Of a stretch of 64,000 nt of DNA, positions 1-12,483 are shown one piece after another. The translations under genes and the position numbers were made by a program. Below the pieces are notes generated by a model that saw nothing but the letters and a program-made list of their open reading frames with translations, had not been told where the DNA came from and did not search any database. The DNA is from Plantago ovata (taxonomy: Eukaryota > Streptophyta > Magnoliopsida > Lamiales > Plantaginaceae): positions 2,915,545-2,979,544 of the forward strand of contig CM051456.1 of the NCBI GenBank assembly GCA_028274465.1, written 5' to 3'. Every line of letters starts with the position of its first letter. Position 1 is the first letter of the stretch.

Positions 1-131
1 TTTAATAAAACTATTTTATAAAATTAAATGAAGTACAGTTTTATCATATAGTTTTATTATATATTTATCTTGTCTAATTTAAGACCAATCAGTAGTCAAA
101 ATTCGTTAAAAAGTCAAACCTATAAACTTAT

Positions 132-395
132 TATTCCCTCCGTTCTCTTAGAACGTTCCTGGTTTGACTTTTTTAGTCAATAAATTTCAACTTTGACTCA
201 CAATTACTTTTAAACTATAATGATAAAGTATGTAACGAAATTATATCATGAAAATTTAGGTTCCATACTTTCATAATATAATTTTGTTAAATACTTTATC
301 ATTATAGTTTAAGAGTAATTAGGAGTCAAAGTTGAAAGTTGTTGATGAAAAAAATAAAACCAAGAAGTTTGTGAGAGAACGGAGGGACTGGAGTA
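132..395. mobile_element. Stowaway-type MITE
   Basis: The ends are inverted copies: CCCTCCGTTCTCT near 136 and its complement ending near 386. Inside, TCAACTTTGACT on the left mirrors AGTCAAAGTTGA on the right, so most of the element can fold on itself. This is the usual build of Tc1/mariner-related Stowaway elements with the CTCCCTCCGT family ends. Related copies lie at 35121, 47339, 47799 and 53111. Confidence 0.8.
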
Positions 396-2202
396 ATGAA
401 ATAGATTGAATTACTAATTTAATTTAAAATAGTAGTAGTAATTAGCCAAGCTGGGCTTTGACCTTTTGAGTTTGGTTGGTTTTAAGCTGTTAGGATTGTC
501 TCACGAAAACTTTGAGCCCAATGCCAGTAGGCCCAAATCTACTTAAATCTTTCCCATTAATTTTATTTTTCATTTAAAGTTTTTTAAATGTGGAGGCGGC
601 GCAAATAATGCAATTGGTCAAAAGGGGTGACAAGTCAGAAAAGATGAAAAACGACGTAGTACCGAATTGAAAATAACTTGCAGAGGCTTTCCTTCTCACT
701 TCTCACCACCGCCCATCGCCGCCGTCCCTCATCGGCAAAAGAATTCCGATTCCTTTGTGAAAGTTTATCAAAGCCCATTATTTATTCAGTCGACTTGAAT
801 TATTCTACTCATTAAACTCAAAATGGGCTATTACAAAAACCTGAGATTTGTGTAAGATGTGAATGATTGAGAATGCACAGAAACTGTTTGATAATATGCT
901 TCTGAGAAAATAAAAGAAAAGAACACACTCAATTCCTTACGATCGATGGGTTTTCCAACAAGGGTTTGGCTGAAAAGACGTGACGTGACGAGACGAGTGA
1001 GTGGTAATGTTGTTTGCCAGATAGCTTGGATGAAGATGAATGAATATTGAAGCAATGATAGCTTTGGAATTTGGAAAATGCAATGACAAGTTTCCATTAA
1101 AGGGTATGCAAATGCAAGCATAATCTATAAACTTAGACTGTATTGATAAACTGAGTGTGTTCGAATTCGATACTTGGATAAAGCGAAAAGGATTGCAGGC
1201 AATATGAGGTCGAGTATCGGAGAATGCTGCAACTCATGAACGCGTTAAGGCTGTGCCAGAGGTATCGAATGCCTATCCTACTTAAGGTAGTTTTGATGTT
1301 GTTCTTAAGATTTCCATTTTTAAGTTTTCAGCTTCTTGGTGAAATGACATGATATCCCAAGTATAAGCAAATAGTCCTTTCTAGGGGAGATTATTATTAG
1401 GATTGGTTTTGCTTCAAGGATTTGTGTTACTTAGATGGAATGATGCTTGATATTGGGAAACCTTCTCAGACAGAAGCTGACTGACAGAAACTTATCTGAG
1501 ATTGGAAGTAGTAGTTGATAGATAATCTGTCCCTCTGTAGTTGAGGCAGCAAAGCCTTCTTCATTTTGGCTCTATAACTCAAGTCCATTTAATATATACC
1601 CCTGGATCAATTGCATTCATAATTTCATATCTTTCTCGTGTACAAACTGTTGTTAAACGAGTCAAGTTGAGTATCACACGGCGTGTCTAGGCTCGGCTCG
1701 CGAAAGAAATGAGCCTAAACTCGACCAGGGAACATTATCAAGTCGAATTTGAACTTTACAATCAAGAATCTGTAGTTGAAGTAAAGATGAAGCCTAACGT
1801 GTAACCTTAAAACAGAAAAAGTCAGGTCATGTCAATATAATTTGCTATGATGTCTGTCTCTTACATGGAGTAGGAAATACTGGTGATTACAGTACAGCAG
1901 CAAGTACAAGTACATTCTTAAAACATGATGATAGTATGCCCTTCTTAATTCTTATAAACTGTGACATCTAAACTATACTTGTCCTTCATATTACGTCATC
2001 TAAGCAATTATTAGAGCATCTTTTAATACTCATAAAAATTGTTCCATTATGCCATTGAAGCCCACTAATGACCTGTTAATTTAAATTGGTTCTGTAATCT
2101 TAAGGTGAAAGCCAGTTGTTAGTTTAACTGGTTTGATCTGGCAGCTGTAAAGAATACAAAAAATTGGGTTAAGAAAATGATTTTTTCTCTAATAGTTTTA
2201 TA

Positions 2203-3115
2203 TAGTAGATCGTTTTCAGAGGCAGGCTACTAGGAACTTGTTAAGACCCCTTCTACTATAAACTTTTTTAAAAAAATTGAGTTTAAAAAAAAAATTGAGT
2301 GTGATTGGCAGATTAAAATTGTAATTGTTTTTGTTCTTAGTATATACATCAAGTTGGCTTATTTAAAAAAATGTAAATATGTGCTAATGATTTCTGATTT
2401 CTGATATTTTCATCTATACTTAACTAAATCGAAAGAATTTAAACTGAATTATTTATGGTATATGTAGCAGATCATTTTCAGAGGCAGGATCTAAGAATAA
2501 TTATAATCGTTTTTGTTGTTAGTATAAACTTTAAAATAATTTGAGTTTGATTCCTAGATAATAATTATAATTGTTTTTGTTGTTAGTATATAAGTGTATA
2601 AATCAAGTTGGCTTATTTAAAAATGTAAATGTACTAGTGCTCTCTGATATTTTCGTATGAACTAAATTGAACCGAAAGAATTTGAACTAAATTTATTTGT
2701 AGTATATGTAGTAGATCGTTTTGAGAGGTAGGCTCGAGAAATTTGTTAAAAGACCCCTTCTAATATAAAATTTAAAAAAAATATGAGTGTGATTTGTAGA
2801 TTATAAGTATAATTGTTTTTGTTGTTGGTATATACATCAAGTTGGCTTATTTAAAAATGTAAATGTACTAATGATATATGATATTTTCATCGGAACTTAA
2901 CTGAATTGATAGAATCTGAATTGAACTTATTTTTTTTAGTAAGTATTTAGTAGATCAAAATTTCCAGAGTAGACTCTAAGAAATTTTTAAGACCCATTCT
3001 AATTATAAACTTTAAAAAGATTTGAGTGTGATTTGTATATTAGAATTATAATTGTTGTTGTTGTTAGTATATAAATCAAGTTGTGTTATTTAAAATGTAA
3101 ATGTACTGAACCTAA
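2203..3115. repeat. Four-copy tandem repeat, period about 240-260 bp
   Basis: The anchor TAGTAGATCGTTTTCAGA and its variants recur at about 2203, 2463, 2706 and 2948. Each is followed by a GACCCCTTCTA-like stretch (weak in copy two), an AATTGTTTTTGTTGTTAGTATA stretch and ATCAAGTTGGCTTATTTAAA. The copies have drifted and vary in A-tract length. No coding potential is seen. Confidence 0.8.
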
Positions 3116-4170
3116 TGAAAAAAAAATAGATTAACACAATGTATCATGCAATTAATTAAAATGATAGTGGATTAGCAAGTACATTTAGCTTTTAATGTAT
3201 TTAGATGTGCATGATAGGATAGAAAAAACAGATAAAGTGAAGATCAGTATGTAGTGCTTTATGTACAAAGATAAATACTTTGAATGGTCCCAAGAAAAAG
3301 GTTCTTAAAACCTCAAAGTGCATTGGATAAGTCTTTTGTACCAAGAAAACCTTTAATAAGATGAGTTGAGTTGAGCCATTTTCTTAAAAGGCAGGTAACC
3401 ATGGTAATTATTACAAAAAGGATTGATAATTTCACTTTGGATCCTTTTGTTCTTTCCATAATCATCATCAATGTGTGACTCACAGACTTAAACAGAAAAT
3501 CACATTCATTTTTGCTTTCAGAATCATTTTGGTAAGTTCCATTTTTGGTGATGAAAAAATAAACAAATTACTTACACTATTCATTTTATATACTTATACT
3601 AATCCTTGTTTTGCTTAATTGTGTCATTCATGAGGTCACTATCATTGTCTTAATCTAAAATCTTAATGTATAATCTTGCTCCTCATTAGCTGACAAAGCA
3701 TGCTCTTATCAACACCTAGCTATTTTGTACTCTTGCTCTACTTTTTTTTTTAATTTTCTTCTTTTTAAGTTTCTTGTCTTGTTCAATTGGAATGTGATTA
3801 AAGTTTATCAAGTAGGCCGTTGAATTAATTAATCTCCATAATTATCTTGTTTTGGGTTGATGGAATTGGGTTTAGTGGAACTAATGCATCTTAGATGTCA
3901 ACTAATTATGTTTATTAAATATTATGGAGCAAACTTTGTTATTGGAGCACACCTCAGATCTTAGACACCTTTTGCTCTGTCACAAGGCAATGTCTTTTGA
4001 CAATAGTAGTCCCACTATATATCTTTTCAGGAAAATCGGGTAGAATTCTTTTTTTCGGTTTTATACGGTTAAGAATCTCTATTTCATTTTTAAAGATTTG
4101 TAAATACAAATTCTGAATAGGAAACTCTTTCGTAATATGATTTACATCCACATAACTCAAACTTTTGTGG

Positions 4171-4387
4171 TCGTAGCGCGTATGCTACGCCCTACATGGT
4201 TTCATTCTTTCGTCTGATTTGATTTGTCGGATATCACACTTCACGTCCTATACATCTTTCACGATAATGATAATTGTGGGGTTTTGTCGTAGCCTGTATC
4301 CCATACCATATATGGTGTAATGCTTTTGTTTGATTTGGTTTGTCGGGTATCACACTACACGTCCTATACATCTTTCACGATAATGTT
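4171..4387. repeat. Two-copy tandem repeat, period about 116 bp
   Basis: Copies start with TCGTAGC at 4171 and 4287. They share TTTGTCGG(A/G)TATCACACT and CACGTCCTATACATCTTTCACGATAATG-like 3' parts. No function is visible. Confidence 0.8.
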
Positions 4388-4980
4388 ATCATCAGGTTGT
4401 TAATAGCAAGTTTAACTCTCAACCACTTAAACTATCTAACTTTTGTGGCCCTTGGAGTTTTCATTACTGTGTGTTAATGGTGCACAAGTTGTATAGATGG
4501 TAAGTATTAGGGGTTAACTGTGAGATTCCAATGTTTGAGGGCAACTAGCTAGCACACGTGGGGGGCTTGTCTGCAAATTTTCCCATCATGTAAAGTTTTT
4601 CCCATCTTGTAAAGTTAAAGTTGGGGTCTTGATTATAAACCTTGAATTAATTATGTTTATGAGTTTGCATTTTTTAACTCAATTTAGTAAGATTTTGCAT
4701 CAATTTCAAGAATCCAAGAATAAAACAAAAGGAGATGGTGGGTATGGCTGATAATGGTGGAGGGAATTATTTAAGTAGAAAAATATTGAATCTTTATTTG
4801 CAACTACTAAATATCCTTGTTAACTTAATAGGGTAGTTACTTATTCTCTCTTCTCCCCTCCTCTCCTCTCCTCTCCCTCAGGTTTTGTTGGAGTTGATTC
4901 CTATGTAGCATAAGGACCAAAAGCTAAACAACTGTACATGGGTTCTTCTCAAAGACAAAAGGCAACTTCTGAATCTATCT

Positions 4981-4985
<5 letters not shown>

Positions 4986-5020
<35 letters not shown>
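4986..5020 (+). repeat. (CT)n microsatellite, probable 5' leader of NF-YA
   Basis: A pure CT run of about 35 bases follows a pyrimidine-rich stretch (4845-4880). CT/GA tracts are common near plant transcription starts, and this one lies 1.5 kb upstream of the NF-YA start codon. A spliced leader starting near here is inferred; only transcript data could place it. Confidence 0.5.
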
Positions 5021-5021
<1 letters not shown>

Positions 5022-6492
5022 GAAATGTACACAGCTTCATGCTTTACAATGTTTCTTGTATTCTCTAGAAAGGGTTTAGGTATTACTGTTCTTGCTGCTT
5101 TTAGCTGAGTTCTTGATTATTTGTTGTCTGAATTTTATGTTTGTGGTGAAATTTAGCTGTATCTGTTGGTGTTGTTGTCTCTATGTTGACTCTGATGAGG
5201 AGTTGCTGCTGTAGTTTTGTTTCTTTGTGCCTGATGTATTAGTATTTGATGGTACTTCATTAAAATCTTGAAAATTCTCATCTTGGTTGTGTCACATGTT
5301 GAGCCATCTGCAATTTCAGACTTAGAGAAGTTTAGTAATGTTTCATTCTGTGAATGTTACTTACTGACTTTGTTTGATCTAATTCTTGAGAATCTTTTGG
5401 AGTCCAAGATATTGGGAGCTTAAGCCTTGTTTTTTTACTCTCAGTAAATGATTAATTCCGTACTAATCTACATTGGTAAAAAACCTAGTTATCATCGTAC
5501 GCCTTGTCAACTAACTCGGTGGTGTTAGTAACTCCCCTTTGCTCTAGGTTCTTGCACAGAGAATTCTGATCGAGTTTGATTAAATGTTTTGTCATTGAAG
5601 GATATATATAAATCAAGACTGTTTAAGGTTTTGAGCTCAGTAGTTTAACTGGGTGAATTTTGGGTTATATGATCCTTTAGTGCTTGTTGAAAGTATTACT
5701 ACTTATGATTAGAAAATCTGCACAAGGGCAAGCCTTGCCAGTTGCAACAACATAGTAAGTTGCTCCACAACTAACGGAGAACACCCAGTGGGGTTTTCCC
5801 TTTGGCCTTTAGGATCATAATTCTACACCAAATATAATTAAGGGTTGATGCACTTTATCGGGTCCTAACTATCTTGAATAATTCTACATCTTATATTTGA
5901 AATGATGCTCTTGAAGTGATTGCTAGAAACTCCATTTTCCTTTAGAGAGTGGAGTTAAGTAAGATTATGAAATTCTATCATTTCCTCTGAAATTCCAAAG
6001 CTTGTGGGAGTTTATAAGGAGAGACTGAAGGGACAAGTCAAGCCTTGGAGACATGAGGTTCATTTAAGGGGGAAATATTATTAGGAATAAGCATGTTACA
6101 ACCTAATAGAGTTCTCATGTTGTTAGATGATAGTGATACAAGCAGTTTATTACTATGCACTCAGGATTTAGTTTTTTTCTCTCATAAAACTTGGTTTCGC
6201 CCCTTAGGGATGGCCAGTTGGTGTTTTTGTTTTATTTCTGTTGTTTCGATAGAACTCCAGAAAACTTGGTTTTTGCTAATATTGTATTTACATTGACTTT
6301 ACAGTTCTCTATCATTAACGTGTTACGCTGTTAGTCCATAGATAAGCTACACTGTGTTAAACTGATCCAGTTTTTCTTACACTGGATCAGGTAATTATTT
6401 TACAAAGGATATTCTCCCTTTTGCTATTCGAGATCGAAGCCGCTTCAACTCCATTTGATAATTAGAAGAATAACGACAACTTCATATATAGG

Positions 6493-9062
6493 ATGCAAAG
6501 CGTACTCAGCAAGGACTCTGGCCAAACCATCGCCTTTGGTAATCTTTCACCGTCTCCATGGTTCTGCACCAAGCAGCTACAGCTCTCTCTGTCCAAGTGT
6601 GGAGCTGGTGCGGAGCTGGAAACCACACCTGAACACTGCTACGACCATGCGAAGCAATCAGATTCTCTGTATCAAGAACAGGATTCTTCCTCGAGTTTGT
6701 CATCTGGACAAGCTCATCATGAAGGGCCTACTTTGGCTCGAAGCAACTCAAGCATGCAAAATATTTCATTCCAGCCTGGTAACTGTTACAGTTTAAAGTC
6801 TATGCTAGTCATGCAAAATACTAGAGGTTTGCACTAATTTCTTCTTTCGAATAGGTTTGTTTGATACTCATGCGAAAAAAGGGGAAGCTTGTACTAAACC
6901 ATATCTGTCTTGGGGAAATGAGGATTATGTTAATAATCAACTTCAAGGCCAACACATGCCTTCACTGGTGAGCTATTGCCTTCCTTATCATAATCATGCG
7001 CATTTAACACTTGCTGTCTTACTCATGCTGCTGAACTGAGGCTTTGATCTTACTATGCCTTACGTTACGGTTTGTTTTTTCTCACAGGCTGGCAATTCCA
7101 ACCCCTTTGCTGAACAGTACTTTGGTGGAATAATCACTGCTTATGGGCCAAATGCTGTTGTAAGTGCTGAACTTAACTTTTTACTGAGCTGATAATTTAC
7201 TACGTTGGGATTAGTCAGTTATAGGATTGAAGTTCAATGAATGAAATGAACTTTTGAATGTTCTTTTTTACATTGTAGAAGAGTTAAGTTCTGGTCTCAA
7301 TGGATGAAAGTTTTCTAATCAAGACATACGCGTCGTTTGGTTTAATTAGAAATAATTACGCATAGACCTCTTGGAGTATGTAGAATTTGCACATGATATT
7401 ATCTCTGAAAAGTGAAAGGCAAAGTTACTCTTGTTATTGACATTGCATAGTTCATCCGGTTAAAAAATGCATCGCTGTCTTTTACTTGGCATGTTTGGAT
7501 CGGTTAAAAATATTTCGCCATTTGTGAAATGTTCTGAAATGCTTCTGATCTCTTTGTATAGAAAGTTTTTGTCTTTTCTATTCTGCTGATCTGGAAAAAT
7601 GGTTTTTTAGGGAAACGTAAGAGGCTTTAATCCGTCCTAGTTTTTTATATCAGCTCAAGTAAATGTAAATTACTGATAGAACCAGTGGCGGATCCAAGGA
7701 GGGTCGAGCAGGGTCACTTGACCCCCCGGACTTATTATTAGTACAACAATAGTACTAGAAGTTCATTGATTTTTAGTTTGTCCCAGTGGTTTGACCCAGG
7801 TGGATTTTATCCCACGTAATGGGTTCCAATCTTCCTAAACGCAAATTCATTAGTTTTTTCATCATCTTTTCCATTCTTACTTTTATCTACTTGTTTTACA
7901 TGCTCAACTTTATACATTCTTAAATTTCTTTAACACTCTTTTACATTTAGGTTGTTTAATTAGTAATTCTACTCTAACTCTGAGTATATTTACTTTTATT
8001 TGTGATTTATCCTCTCCATTTCTCTTGCATAATCATCTCCTCTTCCTTTTCTGTCTTTTTCATCCTTATGATTTATTTCCTTAAAACGGCGAAAATGTTC
8101 TTATATATTCCTAATAATTTCCTCATATTTTTATTTGAAAACGTTATTTTTTTATTAAAAAACTAATTATCTATGCATTATATATTTTGTATTTAGAATA
8201 ATATAGAACTATTTCCCGACCCCCCTCAAATATGCTTCTGGATTCACCACTGGATAGAACAGGCGGATTAGACCCTTTTACTAATCCCCTCCACGGATGT
8301 TGGATGAATCACTCTTAAACCTGTTGGAGTTTGTGATGTGTAAGGTCAGAAAAGCTAATTTGTGCTACTTGGCAGGTCTACCCTAAACTTGTGGGGATCA
8401 CTCCAGCAAGAGTTGTTCTTCCTCTCGATTACACAGAAGGCATCCCTGTTTATGTGAACGCAAAACAATACCATGCCATCCTTAGACGTCGACAAATCCG
8501 CGCCAAACTTGAGGCTCACAACAAGATTGCAAAGGCTAGAAAGGTAATTTTATGTCTGCTCTTTATTCCTCGAATGTGCATTGCTTCTAGTCATCTGAGG
8601 CCTATATAGCTTAGATCTTTCAGTTATTTGTGCTAGAACTTTTATTATGTAATTTATTGGACTTATCTCTTCAATTTTCAGCCATATCTACACGAGTCTA
8701 GGCATCGTCACGCGCTGAAGAGAGCTAGGGGATCTGGCGGCCGTTTTCTGAACACCAAGAACACACACGAAGCAAAGCAGCCAACCCAGATGTACGCAAA
8801 AGACCTCTCACTGAAGCATATGGGTGGGAATGCGTCTGAACCCGAGCTTCGGCAGCACTCAGGGAGTAACAGCTGGGGGACCTCCACCCAGTCTGGTTCC
8901 GACGTCTCCTGCATCTTCAACAATGAAGATGTCTATGGGCAACATGACTTCAGAGCCTCTTTTGGAACGGTGCATAATGGAACACGAGCACGTGTTCTGG
9001 CACCAGACGAGAGCGTTCTGTTGTCCGTCGACAGGTATGCACGGATCAGCACCGCAATGTGA
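6493..9062 (+). CDS. NF-YA (HAP2/CBF-B) CCAAT-binding subunit
   Basis: NF-YA gives CCAAT specificity to the nuclear NF-Y trimer, docking on the NF-YB/NF-YC histone-fold pair. Five exons join in frame with GT-AG introns: 6493-6778, 6855-6967, 7088-7159, 8376-8543 and 8682-9062, for about 339 residues. The conserved core spans residues 181-235. It holds the subunit-binding helix ([17 protein letters not shown]), the linker and the DNA-binding helix ([17 protein letters not shown], then GRF). The N-terminal part is Ser/Gln-rich, as usual for the family. Intron 3 carries a 570-bp hAT-like element. A miR169 site lies just after the stop, placing the gene in the miR169-regulated NF-YA group. The start is the first ATG in frame with the rest of exon 1, and the exon is open upstream. 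The C-terminal frame is fixed by continuity with the DNA-binding helix. Confidence 0.93.
7683..8252. mobile_element. Non-autonomous hAT-like element in NF-YA intron 3
   Basis: The element is flanked by a perfect 8-bp target duplication GATAGAAC (7675-7682 and 8253-8260). Its ends are imperfect 14-bp inverted repeats: CAGTGGCGGATCCA on the left and TGGATTCACCACTG on the right. The 8-bp duplication and CAG...CTG ends fit hAT elements. No transposase frame is present. Confidence 0.85.
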
Positions 9063-9073
9063 TCGCGTGTCAT

Positions 9074-9094
9074 CAGGCAGTTCATCCTTGGCTA
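9074..9094 (+). promoter_or_regulatory. miR169 target site in the NF-YA 3' UTR
   Basis: Twelve bases after the stop, the core GGCAGTTCATCCTTGGCTA matches the complement of plant miR169. Compared with the miR169 variant beginning UAGCCAAGG, there is one G:U pair and one mismatch, both outside the seed and cleavage region. miR169 sites in NF-YA 3' UTRs are established in many plants. Cleavage here is inferred. Confidence 0.85.
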
Positions 9095-9450
9095 AAGTTC
9101 TACTTCATTTGCATTATCGTAATTAAGGAATAACAGGAATAAGAACCGTAACGCTACGTTAAATTGTTCGGTATTGTTATTGCTTTGGGTTTGCAAGTGA
9201 ACTGAGAATCTGGAATTCTTGTTTGTGTAAGATATTATTAAGTTTGAGTGTTCCTTATTTATGCTTGATTGATGGGAACTTAAGTAAGTTTCCACTTCCC
9301 TGTAAGATTTGTAACTTAATCTTGAATCTTTGTCGATCCTCAGTAACATCGTTGTTTTGTGGGCTTAAACGCTACACGCTACACTTTTCACAATTTCTAC
9401 TAGTATATGCTTTAGTGACTAATCCAGTCGAACACTGTCGTTTTACCTGC

Positions 9451-9588
9451 TCTAAAATATCAACATTCTTGTTATAGCTTCCATCTGCTTAAGCATTCGA
9501 AGTAAAAGAAGTTTTTCTTCTAGAATATCAACATTCTTGTTATAGCTTCCATCTGCTTAAGCATTCGAAGTAAAAGAAGTTTTTCTTC
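9451..9588. repeat. Tandem duplication, 68-bp unit
   Basis: Two nearly identical copies of a unit containing ATCAACATTCTTGTTATAGC begin at 9451 and 9519. They lie downstream of the NF-YA 3' UTR. The near identity suggests a recent duplication. Confidence 0.9.
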
Positions 9589-9589
9589 A

Positions 9590-11448
9590 ATGCGTCATCG
9601 AGTCTTGAGAGATTTAGAACCGGATCTTTAAATAATGTGAATGCGCACTTATTTGATCTCAGTTGCTATAGAGATAGTATGAATGATTTTATCTTAACTG
9701 CTTCGTTAGATCCAGGCAATACGAAGTCTTCATTCAGTAGTTTCTGTTGAATCCCTAAAACCAGAACTCTCTAAACTTTCAGAGAATCTATTTATTATTT
9801 CTTTCTGGTTTGTTTAACTACACATTAATCGTAATTGATATTGAAGAATGAATTTTAAAAATTATTATGAAAATCTACCGGGTAGTTTATTTAAAAGTTA
9901 TTTTGTTGATTTGGATTAGGATTCATTCGTGATCAATCAGAACTCAGAAGCACATATGATTCGTCTAAAAAGTCAAATATTCAAGTCAATTCAGATTAGT
10001 TCAACTTTATTTAATTTTTTTTTATACGAATCAGATTGGTTCGGTTCACATCAAATTTTTATTTTTTTAATGAGAAATCAAATAGTAGTGCATAAATATA
10101 CCACGTTTTATAATTTCAAATGCTATATCAACTAGTCTATCCGCTCGGACCGTTACCTCCTAGCTTTCCAAAATGGAGCCCTATCTCGAAAGAGCATAAA
10201 GGAAAGTGTGGTCCTTGAATATATAGGCTGGAGAATATTTGGTTTGTGCAAAATGAAGGATGAACATAAAGGCTGCATTAAACTTTATGGACCCAAAATG
10301 ATGCAAGAGAATACAAGCATGGGCTTGAATCAGTGCCATGTTGCTGAGCTCCACTTCTGCAAATTGCAGAGAAATCATAACAGAGTTCCAAGTTGCAGCC
10401 CATTCGAATCACAATCGGAATCACATTTAAGGCTTATGACGCGAACTTGACATTACAGCTCGTCTTATCATAAGAACTATTAGGATCGCCAGGGGAGAAC
10501 ACGAACAAATCTACGTCTCTGTAGGAATCTATGATTCGTTAAAATCAACACGCGTAATTGGATCTCTGTCCTCAAGAAATCAAGTACCGTGTGATCAAGA
10601 GGCAGTATTACCTATTAAACATAAATCTGGCCTTTGAAGGAAGAGGTGATATATTGAGGGCAGATTTTGACTTTCTAAAAACAGAAACTGGCCAGTTATC
10701 TGAGGCAGCAAATGTTCTGCCTCCTCAGATTCAACAAGGCCAACAACCAAGGACAGGCCAACCACCCTCAAGCAGTCAAGACCCTGTTCTCATTAAAACC
10801 AAAACTGGTCGAACAACAGGAGGCAAACCCCCTTTTTCGATTTACCATTAGGCTGATGAATACAACATTCTTCACATTCGGTAATTTACTGAAAGAAACC
10901 ATGGACATATTCTCTCTGCGAAAAGTTAACCACAACCATAAAAGTTCATTCACTGCTTACCATTAGCTCACTGCTCACTAAAGTAGTTACACCATTAGTT
11001 ATTGCAGTTAGATAGAGATGCATATGCAGCAGCCAGCAGAATAATACAAGACCCAACCACATGGTAGCACTAACATTGGAAGCAATCATGAGTAATTAAT
11101 GCACACTTCAACTAAGTCGAACGAGAAAACGACAGAACATGTCAACAAGATAAACAGGAACATCAATCTAAATTTGAGCTCAAGATTGAAATCTGAATGA
11201 TTGCATTTCATTTTCAGAACCATTATAGGAGGGCACAAACAGGTTAAAAACTTGCATATGTACACTTTTTCACAGAATATATACACTGTTATGGTATTAG
11301 GCCAGCTATCCGGCCCGTCTTATGATAAACTAGGTAAAAAACAGGGGTCGAAAACAAACAAAACGGAACATATTTCTTTACCCGCTCAAGATTTCTTTCC
11401 CCTTTTCCTATTCTTCATCAGCTCAAAGCTTCACGGAACTCAAACTAA
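9590..11448. other. Intergenic DNA between NF-YA and the carrier gene
   Basis: No supported gene is seen. The part nearest 11448 is probably 3' UTR of the minus-strand carrier. A short open stretch at 10558-10851 has no recognisable domain and is treated as chance. Confidence 0.5.
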
Positions 11449-12483
11449 TCAGGCAAAGTTATCATTCTTCGCAGAAAGCCGTTTGAGAAACTCATAAGTA
11501 GTTATCATCGTAGTCGCTGACATAGACATCGAAGCCCACCTCGGCCCCAATCCTCTATAACAAGCCCCTAATCCACCTTCCTTCACCAAATTCCTCAAAG
11601 TGTCCATAATCGTTAACGGCCTACCCCTCCCAGTCCCATCTCCATCCAAAACTTGAAGCCGAGTCTTAATAGTATCAAGCGGCATTGTCACCAATGCTGA
11701 AACACCACTAGCCATCGCCGCACTCACCCCCTGAACAGCCACCACCGCCATCCCATCTGGCCTATAACCATTCGCATTCTCCTTCTTACAGCAATAACAA
11801 CCAATCAAACCCCAAATCCCTCTATGCGCCATCGAGTAAGACGCCCACCAAACAGCATTAGACGGGGCATAAGTCAACGTAGATATGCCAAACCCACGGT
11901 ACAACCCCCTCAACCCGTCCGCATGAACAATCTTCCTAAAAGCATCAAACCCACCATTATACTTCTTCAACCCAACCACCATCCCCGACCCCGCCCCACC
12001 TCCTTGCACCATCAACCTCTGGCTAATCACATCTATCGGCGTCCAAACAAGCTGTGCAGCCATAGAAGCACTTAAACCAGCTGCAGCATTCGCAATAGCC
12101 GAAGCTGAAGCCTCAGACATCCCAAACTGCACACTAGCAATGTTCCCTACGCTACTCTTCGTAACCTCAAGCGCACCCATGTAAAGCGCCCTAGCCGGGA
12201 TAGTCCCCATTAGAGAAGTCCCAAACCCGCGGTAAAACCCCTTGAACCCTTCATTCCTAACAATCGAAGTCGCCATTTTAAAACAAGAGATCTCATTCAC
12301 AGTCACCTGTTTTCGAGTTTTCAACACTACAATCGGGTAAAGCGTCCCGGACACCCCCGAAAACAGAGCTGCACCTAGTAAGAAAAACTTGGATTTGTCT
12401 AGCATCTCCCAGTCAATGTCAGCTGGGAGATGAATCTCAGTAGCTGTATCATCTTCTGCAGCACTTAAACTCATCTTAGCCAT
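11449..12483 (-). CDS. Mitochondrial carrier, SLC25A44-like
   Basis: This single-exon gene encodes 344 residues with the threefold repeat of the mitochondrial carrier family. The signature P-x-D/E-x-x-K/R-like motifs are in order YPIVVLKTR, TPIDVISQR and MPLDTIKTR. Each is followed by an amphipathic helix and a G-rich FYRGF/LYRGF/CYRGL-type segment. The N-terminal segment IHLPADIDWEMLDKSKFF is typical of plant SLC25A44-like carriers. The human protein carries branched-chain amino acids into mitochondria; the plant substrate is not established by sequence. The second motif, TPIDVISQR, has Q-R where other repeats have K-x-R, as is usual for this subfamily. The start is the first ATG; the next in frame is three codons later. 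A long leader runs upstream to roughly 13.0 kb. Confidence 0.93.
   Translation of the reverse strand: MAKMSLSAAEDDTATEIHLPADIDWEMLDKSKFFLLGAALFSGVSGTLYPIVVLKTRKQVTVNEISCFKMATSIVRNEGFKGFYRGFGTSLMGTIPARALYMGALEVTKSSVGNIASVQFGMSEASASAIANAAAGLSASMAAQLVWTPIDVISQRLMVQGGGAGSGMVVGLKKYNGGFDAFRKIVHADGLRGLYRGFGISTLTYAPSNAVWWASYSMAHRGIWGLIGCYCCKKENANGYRPDGMAVVAVQGVSAAMASGVSALVTMPLDTIKTRLQVLDGDGTGRGRPLTIMDTLRNLVKEGGLGACYRGLGPRWASMSMSATTMITTYEFLKRLSAKNDNFA

Larger units (their letters stand above)
1..4980. other. Intergenic DNA, AT-rich, no supported gene
   Basis: No reading frame here has a recognisable domain or splice structure. The stretch holds a Stowaway-type MITE (about 132-395), a four-copy tandem repeat (about 2203-3115) and a two-copy repeat (4171-4387), each listed separately. 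The last few hundred bases may be promoter and 5' leader of the NF-YA gene. Confidence 0.6.

Noticed and set aside
8824..9126. Alternative frame over the last NF-YA exon
   Set aside because: It is out of frame with the DNA-binding helix encoded at the start of the same exon. The family C-terminus is in the other frame.
10558..10851. 97-codon frame with a Gln-rich stretch
   Set aside because: No domain, splice partner or leader is seen. It lies downstream of the carrier gene on the opposite strand and is probably chance.
11824..12075. Open frame on the plus strand inside the carrier gene
   Set aside because: It is antisense to a clearly conserved mitochondrial carrier exon and has no domain.
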